64,000 bases of DNA from assembly GCA_018711275.1 (NCBI GenBank), contig DVIN01000003.1, forward strand, positions 1-64,000, read 5' to 3'. Position 1 is the first letter of the stretch; each line of letters begins with the position of its first letter. The notes beneath the pieces are model-generated. The model was not told the origin of the DNA, searched no databases, and saw nothing but the letters and a program-made list of their open reading frames with translations. Below are positions 28,671-36,686 of the stretch, in pieces. Both the position numbers and the translations under genes were made by a program. The DNA comes from Candidatus Pullilachnospira intestinigallinarum (GTDB taxonomy: Bacteria; Bacillota; Clostridia; Lachnospirales; Lachnospiraceae).

Positions 28671-29786
28671 CTAAGCCATCTTTACATTTTCCACGGCATC
28701 AAAAAATACATCGTCCAGTGAATGGAGCAGTCTCTCGTCTCCCGGATCCCAGTAAAGATAAACCCTCCCCTCCCCGGGCAGTTCCTCCCTGGAAAGCCGC
28801 TCGATACGGATCTCGTCTCCATTGGGGAGGACGACAATGGTTTTCAGCACAGAACCCGCGTAAATCTGTTCCCGGATTTCGCCGGAAATGGTAAACCCTT
28901 CCACCGGAACGGCGGAAAATTTCATGCGCTCCGGTCTGACAGAGACAGCCACCATCTCCCGTTCCCGGAATTCCCTGCCCCATGCACGGACCGTTCCCGC
29001 TTCCACTGTGACCGTTACCTCATCCCCCATCTTACGGCTGACATATCCCTCCAGCAGATTGGTCTCTCCGATAAAGGTCGCCACAAAACGGGTGGCCGGA
29101 TTTTCATAGATCTCCAGAGGGGTCCCCACCTGCTCCAGAACACCGTCCCGCATAATCGCGATCCGGTCGCTCATGGTCAGCGCCTCCTCCTGATCGTGGG
29201 TGACATAGATGAAAGTGATATTCAGCTTTCTCTGCAGCCGTTTCAGTTCCAGCTGCATCTGCTTGCGAAGCTTCAGATCCAGCGCTCCCAGAGGCTCATC
29301 CAGCAGCAGCACCCGCGGCCGGTTAATCAGCGCCCGGGCGATGGCCACCCGCTGCCTCTGCCCGCCGGAAAGCTGAGAGGGATAGCGTTTTTCAAAGCCT
29401 CCCAGCTGCACCAGCTCCAGCATATGCGTCACCCGTTCCCGGATCTCCTGCTTCTTCACCTTGCGGATGGTGAGTCCGTAAGCCACATTGTCAAATACCG
29501 TCATGTGGGGAAACAGCGCATAACTCTGGAATACGGTATTGACATTGCGCTCATAGGGTTCCCGGTTCGCCATATTCTCTCCTTCCACATATACGGCTCC
29601 CCCGGTAGGCATTTCAAAACCGGCGATCATCCGCAGGGTCGTGGTCTTTCCACAACCGGAAGAACCCAGCAGCGTCAGAAATTCTCCTTCGTAAACCTCC
29701 AGATTCAGATCTTTTACCACATGGTTCTGACCGTCATATACTTTGTTCAGATTTTCCAGCTTCACCGTAACTTTTCTTTCTCCCAA
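28671..29786 (-). CDS. potA: Spermidine/putrescine ABC transporter ATP-binding protein
   Basis: 371 aa; LLGSSGCGKTTTLRMIAGF, LSGGQRQRVAIARALINRPRVLLLDEPLGALD, TOBE-like C-terminus. Confidence 0.94.
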   Translation of the reverse strand: MGERKVTVKLENLNKVYDGQNHVVKDLNLEVYEGEFLTLLGSSGCGKTTTLRMIAGFEMPTGGAVYVEGENMANREPYERNVNTVFQSYALFPHMTVFDNVAYGLTIRKVKKQEIRERVTHMLELVQLGGFEKRYPSQLSGGQRQRVAIARALINRPRVLLLDEPLGALDLKLRKQMQLELKRLQRKLNITFIYVTHDQEEALTMSDRIAIMRDGVLEQVGTPLEIYENPATRFVATFIGETNLLEGYVSRKMGDEVTVTVEAGTVRAWGREFREREMVAVSVRPERMKFSAVPVEGFTISGEIREQIYAGSVLKTIVVLPNGDEIRIERLSREELPGEGRVYLYWDPGDERLLHSLDDVFFDAVENVKMA

Positions 29787-29807
29787 ATCACTCCACCTCG
29801 GTTTCCG

Positions 29808-30167
29808 TTATAATGCTTTCTTTCCCCGCTCGCCGGTACGGATGCGGATCACATCCTCCACGCTGCGGATAAAGATTTTTCCGTCTCCCACATGGCCCTC
29901 TGCCAGTTCCTCCCGGATTCTGGCAATGACGGGCTCCACCATGCTGTCCCGCATCACCGCCTCCACCCGGATCTTTGGCAGAAGATTGATGGTGGTTTTG
30001 AAGCCTTTGATCTGGTTCTGATAGGGTCCCGATTCCTCATCGTATCCTTTCTGGGTTCCGCAGCCCATCACACTGGAAATGGTCATACCGCCGCAGCCCA
30101 TCTCCTCCATGATGTTTTTCACCGTCTCCAGTTTCTCCGGACGAATAATAATCATCAATTCCTTCAT
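29808..30167 (-). CDS. PII family nitrogen regulator (GlnB/GlnK superfamily), divergent T-loop
   Basis: 119 aa; MKELMIIIRPEKLETVKNIMEEMGCGGMTISSVMGCGTQKGY ... INLLPKIRVEAVM ... GHVGDGKIFIRSVEDVIRIRTGE (PII C-terminal signature). Confidence 0.92.
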   Translation of the reverse strand: MKELMIIIRPEKLETVKNIMEEMGCGGMTISSVMGCGTQKGYDEESGPYQNQIKGFKTTINLLPKIRVEAVMRDSMVEPVIARIREELAEGHVGDGKIFIRSVEDVIRIRTGERGKKAL

Positions 30168-30198
30168 ACACAATCTCCTCCCTTTCTTTCCGTAAAAG

Positions 30199-30233
30199 CA
30201 AAAAGAGCAAAGGATTCTGGCGCCTTTGCTCTT
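30199..30233 (-). terminator. Terminator/attenuator-like hairpin just upstream of the PII gene
   Basis: Minus strand AAGAGCAAAGG-CGCCAGAAT-CCTTTGCTCTT-TTTG. Confidence 0.75.
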
Positions 30234-30242
30234 AATGGTGTT

Positions 30243-30272
30243 ATCATATACCGTTTTTGCCTGTCTTTACAA
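30243..30272 (-). promoter_or_regulatory. Possible promoter preceding the attenuator-like hairpin of the PII-pot operon
   Basis: Minus strand TTGTAA - 18 nt - TATGAT. Confidence 0.4.
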
Positions 30273-30297
30273 TTACCCATCCGTTTGATTCCTCTGC

Positions 30298-31002
30298 TTA
30301 AAAATTGTAAGATGACTCCTCTTCCATGCCCTGTATCTTCTTAAAAAGCTGTACCCGGCTGCGCACGCCCAGCTTCCGGTAAATATTTAAAATGTGTTTC
30401 TTCACCGTATTTTCCGTAATCACCAGCGTTTCACCGATCTGCCGGTTTCCCTGCCCCTCCATGATACAGTCAAGAATTTCCCGCTCTCTTCTGGTCAGTC
30501 CGCAGTTTGCCGCCAGTCCCTCTCCCATCCGGCTCTCCTCCTGTCTTCCCTGTGTTTTTTCCCTTTCATCCAGCCGGTATGCCAGATGCTCTTTCACCAT
30601 ATCCAGCAGGAAAATATCACGGTATTGGAAATCCTCCTGCTGGAAGGAACGGAAAAAGAACACGGTACCCAGAAATTTTTCATTGCGGACAAGTACCATG
30701 CGCAGACCATATCCCCGCAGATTTCCCGGCTCCGCGAAATCTGTTTCCCGATATACCATACTCTGTCCGTCATACAGTTCTTCCTGCGGCTGGCTGGCCC
30801 GAAGCTCCTCCAGGCAGATGTTCTCCCCGCAGACCACCTGTTCTTCTTCCCGTCCGTCCGCCAGACAGAAAACAGCCCCGTCAAAGGGGATCAGCGTGCG
30901 TATCCGTTCCAGAAAAATCCGCTGCATTTCCCGAAGATCTTCCGTGGTATAGATCCGGTAAATCGTTCCGTTCAACATCATCCAGTCCTTATTCTTTATC
31001 AT
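30298..31002 (-). CDS. LuxR-family transcriptional regulator (architecturally similar to the gene at 25123)
   Basis: 235 aa; LTRREREILDCIMEGQGNRQIGETLVITENTVKKHILNIYRKLGVRSRVQLFKK. Confidence 0.88.
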   Translation of the reverse strand: MIKNKDWMMLNGTIYRIYTTEDLREMQRIFLERIRTLIPFDGAVFCLADGREEEQVVCGENICLEELRASQPQEELYDGQSMVYRETDFAEPGNLRGYGLRMVLVRNEKFLGTVFFFRSFQQEDFQYRDIFLLDMVKEHLAYRLDEREKTQGRQEESRMGEGLAANCGLTRREREILDCIMEGQGNRQIGETLVITENTVKKHILNIYRKLGVRSRVQLFKKIQGMEEESSYNF

Positions 31003-31077
31003 CCGCGCATTCCTCCTTCCTGATTTCTGCGCTGAAAAAGGCATGTTTCTTCTGCAAACACCGGTTTATAAAACAAG

Positions 31078-31108
31078 AAAGACGCTCTGTCAGAAACAGA
31101 ACGTCTTT
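31078..31108 (-). terminator. Hairpin terminator downstream of the DUF1015 gene
   Basis: AAAGACGCTCTGT / ACAGAACGTCTTT, T-rich 3' side on the minus strand. Confidence 0.65.
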
Positions 31109-31152
31109 GTTTGGATGGAATTATACATCATTTTTCTGAAAATGGCAAGGTG

Positions 31153-32403
31153 TCAGATTCTGTGAATAAAAAGGCCGCTTCGCAGTTTAGGCTCAAACCA
31201 GGTGGATTTCGGGGGCATCAGACGGCCCTGATCCGCCACGGCAAACAGTTCCTCAATGGATGTGGGATATAAGGCGAAGGCAACCCCTCCCTGGCTTCGC
31301 ACCATCTGCTCCAGACTGCCGAGGCCGCGGATACCGCCCACAAACCGGATCCTGGCATCCGTTTTCGGATCCCGGATTCCCAGGATGGGAGCCAGAACCC
31401 TGTCCTGCAGCACCGATACATCCAGCGCTTTCACCGGATCCTCCAAATCCCGGGCGTGCTTCTCCCGAAGACGATACCATTGTCCCCCGAGGCACATGGA
31501 AAACTCTCCCTTCTTTTCCGGCCGAATTTCGCCAAAAGCGGGAGTAACCAGAAAATCCCGGTTCAGAGCCTCCAGAAATTCTTCCGCGGTTTTCCCATTC
31601 AAATCCGCCACCCAGCGGTTATAATCCAGGATTTGCAGCTGATTCGCGGGAAAAATCACCGAGAGAATCCACTGCGCCTCCCCGGACTCCCGCGAATCTG
31701 TCCTGGAACCGTTCATCTGACCGGCGCCAAGCTTCTGCGCAACCCGGACGGCGGAAGCCGCCCGGTGATGTCCGTCCGCGATATACAGGGAAGGGATTTG
31801 GGAAAATATCCCGCGGATATGTCCGATCACCGGATCCTCCGCAATTCGCCATACCCGGTGCCGCACACCGTCCCGGGCGGTAAAATCATACAGTGGCTCC
31901 CCCTGTTTTTCTCTCTCCTGAATTCCGGCAAGTTCCCCTTTCTCATCCCTGCAGGTCAGAAAAATGGGGCCGGTCTGCGCCCGGCAGGCCTCCACATGGC
32001 GCACCCGGTCCTCTTCCTTCTCTCTGCGGGTATTTTCATGGCGGCGGATCACTCCCGTCTCATAGTCCCGCACCGCCGTGCAGCCGCAGATGCCGGTCTG
32101 CGTTCTGCCGTTCATGGTCAGTTCATACAGATAAAGGCATGGTTTCTCCTCCTGGATGAACGCTCCTTCCTCCATCATCTGCCGCAGCGTATCGGCCGCC
32201 CGCCGGTAAACCTGCGGATCATAAGTATCCACCTCATCCGGCAGCTGCACCTCCGCCCGGTCTATTTTCAGAAAAGACCAGGGATTTTCTTTCACAATGG
32301 CTGCCGCCTCGCTGCGGCTGTACACATCGTAAGGCAGCGCCGCAATCCGGGATGCAAGATCTCTCTGCGGGCGCACCGCACGAAAGGGTCTGAGCTCAGC
32401 CAT
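31153..32403 (-). CDS. DUF1015 family protein
   Basis: 417 aa; ELRPFRAVRPQRDLASRIAALPYDVYSRSEA, YIADGHHRAASA. Confidence 0.88.
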   Translation of the reverse strand: MAELRPFRAVRPQRDLASRIAALPYDVYSRSEAAAIVKENPWSFLKIDRAEVQLPDEVDTYDPQVYRRAADTLRQMMEEGAFIQEEKPCLYLYELTMNGRTQTGICGCTAVRDYETGVIRRHENTRREKEEDRVRHVEACRAQTGPIFLTCRDEKGELAGIQEREKQGEPLYDFTARDGVRHRVWRIAEDPVIGHIRGIFSQIPSLYIADGHHRAASAVRVAQKLGAGQMNGSRTDSRESGEAQWILSVIFPANQLQILDYNRWVADLNGKTAEEFLEALNRDFLVTPAFGEIRPEKKGEFSMCLGGQWYRLREKHARDLEDPVKALDVSVLQDRVLAPILGIRDPKTDARIRFVGGIRGLGSLEQMVRSQGGVAFALYPTSIEELFAVADQGRLMPPKSTWFEPKLRSGLFIHRI

Positions 32404-32593
32404 GGCTGTGTCCTCCTTTTCCGTGATGGCCCGCACCCTTCAGGCGGGCAGCCTGCCTGCCGGCGGCCGCCGCGAGAAGTCTCTTTACCGCCTGACAGGC
32501 AGGCATAATTTTCTTTCTGTTCCGGTACAAACTTTTTGCCAGGCCATACCGCCGTCTCCATTCGGCAGTTTTCTCCACAAATCTCATACGCAT
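32396..32593 (-). CDS. Candidate small basic protein between serA and the DUF1015 gene
   Basis: 65 aa ORF filling the serA-DUF1015 gap and overlapping the next start codon by 8 nt; weak RBS. Confidence 0.35.
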   Translation of the reverse strand: MRMRFVEKTAEWRRRYGLAKSLYRNRKKIMPACQAVKRLLAAAAGRQAARLKGAGHHGKGGHSHG

Positions 32594-32600
32594 GATTTCT

Positions 32601-33764
32601 CTATTTGATAATTCGCGCCTTCAACACGCCGTCGATCGCCTCCAGACGCTCCACCAGCTCCTGAGTGGCAGGGGATTCCAGATCGATGAGGGTATAGGCA
32701 TAATCTCCCTTACTTTTGTTTGTCATATCGGAAATATTGATGCCGGCGCTTCCCATGACGCTGGCAAACTGGCTGATCATATTCACCACATTCCGGTGAT
32801 TGATGGCCACCCGGCTTGCCGCGGTGCAGACGCCCATGTCACAGTTGGGATAATTGACAGAATTATGGATATTTCCGTTCTCCAGAAAATCCCGCAGCTC
32901 GCGTACCGCCATCATGGCACAGTTGTCCTCGGATTCCTCCGTGGAAGCTCCCAGATGCGGGGTCACCAGAGTGTTTTTGGCTCCCGCCACCACCGGATTG
33001 GCAAAATCCGTCACATATTTCTTCACCTTTCCGTTCTCCAGTGCCTCCACCAGCGCCGTCTCGTCCACCAGCAAATCCCTGGAGAAATTCAGGAGTACCA
33101 CGCCGTCCTTCATCTTTCCGATGTTTTCCCGGCTGATCATTCCCTTCGTGCTGTCCAGAAGCGGCACATGCAGGGTAATATAATCGCAGTCGCAGAAAAT
33201 CTCGTCCACATTGCTGATATGGCGGATCTCCCGGGAAAGCTTCCAGGCTGAGTCGATGGAAATATACGGATCATAGCCGTAAACCTCCATCCCCAGATAA
33301 ATGGCTGTGTTGGCCACCAGCGCGCCGATGGCGCCCAGGCCGATCACTCCCAGCTTCTTTCCTTTGATCTCACAGCCGGCGAACTGCTTTTTCTGCTTCT
33401 CTGCCAGCTTTCCGATATTTTCATCCACTTTCTGCTGCTCCAGCCATTCGATACCTCCCACGATATCACGGGAAGCCAGCAGCATGCCGGCGATAACCAT
33501 TTCTTTCACGCCGTTGGCGTTGGCTCCCGGTGTGTTGAACACTACTATGCCGTTTTCCGCGCAGCGGTCCAGGGGAATATTGTTCACGCCCGCGCCGGCT
33601 CTGGCTACCGCCTTCAGTTTTCCCGGCAGTTCCATCTCATGCATGGACGCGCTTCGAACCAGAACCGCGTCCGCGTCCTCTATCGTTTCCGTTTTTACAT
33701 AATCCTCCGGCAACTGCTCCAGCCCCATGGAGGAAATGGGATTCAGGCAAGTATACTGATACAT
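32601..33764 (-). CDS. serA: D-3-phosphoglycerate dehydrogenase
   Basis: 388 aa; ARAGAGVNNIPLDRC, LGVIGLGAIGALVAN, LNFSRDLLVDE, C-terminal ACT-like domain; AAAGGAG RBS. Confidence 0.92.
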   Translation of the reverse strand: MYQYTCLNPISSMGLEQLPEDYVKTETIEDADAVLVRSASMHEMELPGKLKAVARAGAGVNNIPLDRCAENGIVVFNTPGANANGVKEMVIAGMLLASRDIVGGIEWLEQQKVDENIGKLAEKQKKQFAGCEIKGKKLGVIGLGAIGALVANTAIYLGMEVYGYDPYISIDSAWKLSREIRHISNVDEIFCDCDYITLHVPLLDSTKGMISRENIGKMKDGVVLLNFSRDLLVDETALVEALENGKVKKYVTDFANPVVAGAKNTLVTPHLGASTEESEDNCAMMAVRELRDFLENGNIHNSVNYPNCDMGVCTAASRVAINHRNVVNMISQFASVMGSAGINISDMTNKSKGDYAYTLIDLESPATQELVERLEAIDGVLKARIIK

Positions 33765-33765
33765 A

Positions 33766-34848
33766 TCACAGATTCTCCTTTTCAAATTTACTCATAAAGT
33801 CCACCAGCGCCTCTACGCCCTCGATGGGCATGGCATTGTAGATGCTGGCCCTCATGCCGCCAACAGTCCGATGCCCTTTAAGATTTTCCAGTCCGGCAGC
33901 CTTCGCTTCCTTTACAAATTTAGCGTCCAGCTCCGCATTTCCGGTGATAAAAGGCACGTTCATCAGCGAGCGGGAAGCCTTCTCCACCGTTCCCTTAAAG
34001 AGACGGCTTTCGTCCAGATAGTCGTAGAGAATCTTTGCTTTCTTTTCGTTGTGTGCTTTCATGGCTGCCAGTCCGCCCTGTTTTTTCAGCCATTTGAACA
34101 CTTTGCCGCAGATGTAGATACACCAGCAGTTGGGAGTGTTATACATGGAACCGGCATCCGCATGGGTCTTGTACTTCATCATGGTGGGCGTTCCCGGAAG
34201 CACCTCATCCGTGATCAGATCCTCCCGGACAATGGCGATCACCATGCCGGCCGGTCCGATATTTTTCTGCACGCCTCCGTAGAGAACCGCATAACGGCTC
34301 ACATCCACCGGCTCCGACAGGAAGCAGGAAGAAACGTCTGCCACCAGATCCTTGCCCTTGGTGTTGGGAAGTTCCTTAAATTTGGTTCCGTAGATGGTGT
34401 TGTTCTCACAGATATATACATAATCCGCGTCTTCGCTGATGGGAAGATCCGAACAGTCCGGAATGTAGGAAAATGTTCTGTCCTCCGAGGAGGCGATTTT
34501 GTTTGCTTTTCCGTACTTCTGCGCCTCCTGCCATGCCTTCTTCGCCCACTGGCCGGTGACAATATAATCCGCCACCCGGTTTTTCATCAGATTCATGGGA
34601 ATCATGGCAAACTGCAGGGACGCTCCGCCCTGTAAAAACAGTACCTTGTAATTCTCCGGAATGTTCATCAGTTCCCGCAGATCCTTCTCCGCTTCCTGAA
34701 TAATCTCGCCAAACATGGCGGAACGATGGCTCATCTCCATCACGGACATTCCGCAACCCCTGTAATCCAGCATCTCCTCCTGTGCTTCCCTCAGCACCTC
34801 CTCCGGCAAAACGGCCGGACCTGCCGAAAAATTGTATACTCTGCTCAC
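33766..34848 (-). CDS. serC: Phosphoserine aminotransferase (GTG start)
   Basis: 361 aa; RVYNFSAGPAVLPEEVL, LFLQGGASLQFAMIPMNL, YGGVQKNIGPAG. Confidence 0.94.
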   Translation of the reverse strand: MSRVYNFSAGPAVLPEEVLREAQEEMLDYRGCGMSVMEMSHRSAMFGEIIQEAEKDLRELMNIPENYKVLFLQGGASLQFAMIPMNLMKNRVADYIVTGQWAKKAWQEAQKYGKANKIASSEDRTFSYIPDCSDLPISEDADYVYICENNTIYGTKFKELPNTKGKDLVADVSSCFLSEPVDVSRYAVLYGGVQKNIGPAGMVIAIVREDLITDEVLPGTPTMMKYKTHADAGSMYNTPNCWCIYICGKVFKWLKKQGGLAAMKAHNEKKAKILYDYLDESRLFKGTVEKASRSLMNVPFITGNAELDAKFVKEAKAAGLENLKGHRTVGGMRASIYNAMPIEGVEALVDFMSKFEKENL

Positions 34849-34882
34849 GTTACCTCTCCTCCATTTCCCTGCATATTGCATA

Positions 34883-34919
34883 AACTGCCCGAAAGTTCCG
34901 CAGGGCGGTTCGGGCAGTT
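34883..34919 (-). promoter_or_regulatory. 5'UTR hairpin upstream of serC
   Basis: AACTGCCCGAA / TTCGGGCAGTT arms, located between promoter and RBS. Confidence 0.6.
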
Positions 34920-34950
34920 CCCACAGTTTTACACTGTTAATATACGAATC

Positions 34951-34979
34951 ACTATACGCTTATGACAAAAATTTGTCAA
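34951..34979 (-). promoter_or_regulatory. Predicted sigma-A promoter of serC-serA
   Basis: Minus strand TTGACA - 17 nt - TATAGT. Confidence 0.75.
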
Positions 34980-34982
34980 TAT

Positions 34983-36662
34983 TTATTTCTTCTCCAGATC
35001 CTTCTCGTCAAACACATCCTCCAGCGGAGCGCCTGCAGGAACCATGGGGAATACCTTGTCATCACAGTCAATCTGGCAGTCGATCACTACCGTTGTCTGC
35101 AGAGCAATGGCTCTTTCGATGGCCGGACCCACCTCTTCCTTTTTCGTCACACGGATGCCCACGGCTCCCAGGCCCTCCGCAACCTTCACGAAATCCACCT
35201 GGTCATTCAGCACCGTATTGGAATAACGGTGGCCGTAGAACAGCGTCTGCCACTGGCGCACCATTCCCAGTACATGATTATTGATGACAATCTCGATAAC
35301 CGGCAGATGGTTTCTCGCCGCAGTGGCAATCTCGTTCATATTCATCCGGAAACAGCCGTCTCCTCCGATATTCACCACCGTCTTGTCGGGGCGTCCCAGC
35401 TTTGCTCCGATGGCTGCTCCCAGGCCATAGCCCATGGTTCCCAGTCCTCCGGAGGTAATCAGCGTTCTCGGCTCTTTATATTTATAATACTGGGCGGCCC
35501 ACATCTGGTGCTGCCCCACATCCGTCACCACGATGGCGTCCCCGTTGGTCACCCGGTACAGTTCCTCAATCACATAGGGACCGGTGAGGCCGTCGGGATT
35601 ATAGCGGAGCGGATACTGTGCCTTCATCTCTTCGATTTCCGCCACCCACTCATCATGATTCTTGGGATGAATCTTCTTATTCAGCCGTTTCAGGACCTCA
35701 TTGACATCTCCGATGATGCTGCAGTCGGTCCGCACGTTTTTGTTGATCTCCGCCGCGTCCACATCGATATGGATGATTTTTGCGTTTTTGGCAAAAGCCT
35801 TGGCATTTCCGGTCACCCGGTCGGAGAATCTTGCTCCGATGGCAATCAGCAGATCACACTTGGTCACCCCCAGGTTGGAGGTTTTGGTGCCGTGCATTCC
35901 CAGCATGCCGGTGTACAGCTCATCCGTTCCGGAAAACGCGCCTTTGCCCATCAGGGAATCCGTCACCGGCGCATTGAGGGTGTGCGCAAACGTTCTCAGT
36001 TCCTCGGAAGCGCCGGAAATCACCGCGCCGCCTCCCACAAAAATAAACGGCTTTTTCGCCTCGTCGATCAACTGCACCGCCTGTTCAATATCCTCGTCCC
36101 GGATCTCCGATACGCTGGGTCCCACATAAACCGGCTCCTGATACTTATACTCCGCCGTATCGGCGGTCACATCCTTGGTAATATCCACCAGCACAGGACC
36201 CGGACGGTCGCTTTTGGCAATCATAAAGGCCCGGCGGATGGTGTCCGCCAGCTTGTTTACATCCTTTACAATCATGCTGTGCTTTGTGATCGGCATCACG
36301 ATACCCGCGATATCCACCTCCTGGAAACTGTCCTTTCCCAGCAGGCTGGTTCCCACGTTGGCGGTGATGGCCACCACGGGAATGGAATCCATGTATGCCG
36401 TGGCAATACCCGTCACCAGGTTGGTGGCTCCCGGTCCGGACGTTGCCATACAGACGCCCACCTTTCCGGTGGCCCGGGCATAGCCGTCAGCCGCGTGAGC
36501 CGCGCCCTGCTCATGGGATGTCAGAACGTGGTGAATCTCGTCCTGATGCTTATACAATTCATCATAAATATTCAGAATGGTTCCGCCCGGATAACCGAAT
36601 ACGGTATCCACACCCTGTTCTTTCAGACACTCTATTACAATCTCGGATCCTGTAAGCTTCAT
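34983..36662 (-). CDS. ilvB: Acetolactate synthase large subunit
   Basis: 559 aa; VFGYPGGTILNIYDEL, SHEQGAAHAADGYARA, NIGGDGCFRMNMNEIATAARN. Confidence 0.95.
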   Translation of the reverse strand: MKLTGSEIVIECLKEQGVDTVFGYPGGTILNIYDELYKHQDEIHHVLTSHEQGAAHAADGYARATGKVGVCMATSGPGATNLVTGIATAYMDSIPVVAITANVGTSLLGKDSFQEVDIAGIVMPITKHSMIVKDVNKLADTIRRAFMIAKSDRPGPVLVDITKDVTADTAEYKYQEPVYVGPSVSEIRDEDIEQAVQLIDEAKKPFIFVGGGAVISGASEELRTFAHTLNAPVTDSLMGKGAFSGTDELYTGMLGMHGTKTSNLGVTKCDLLIAIGARFSDRVTGNAKAFAKNAKIIHIDVDAAEINKNVRTDCSIIGDVNEVLKRLNKKIHPKNHDEWVAEIEEMKAQYPLRYNPDGLTGPYVIEELYRVTNGDAIVVTDVGQHQMWAAQYYKYKEPRTLITSGGLGTMGYGLGAAIGAKLGRPDKTVVNIGGDGCFRMNMNEIATAARNHLPVIEIVINNHVLGMVRQWQTLFYGHRYSNTVLNDQVDFVKVAEGLGAVGIRVTKKEEVGPAIERAIALQTTVVIDCQIDCDDKVFPMVPAGAPLEDVFDEKDLEKK

Positions 36663-36686
36663 CCTCTTTCCTCCTCTTACCGTTTT

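Noticed and set aside
26920-28674. 584-aa plus-strand ORF
   Set aside because: Antisense to potB/potC; Gln/His-rich shadow ORF.
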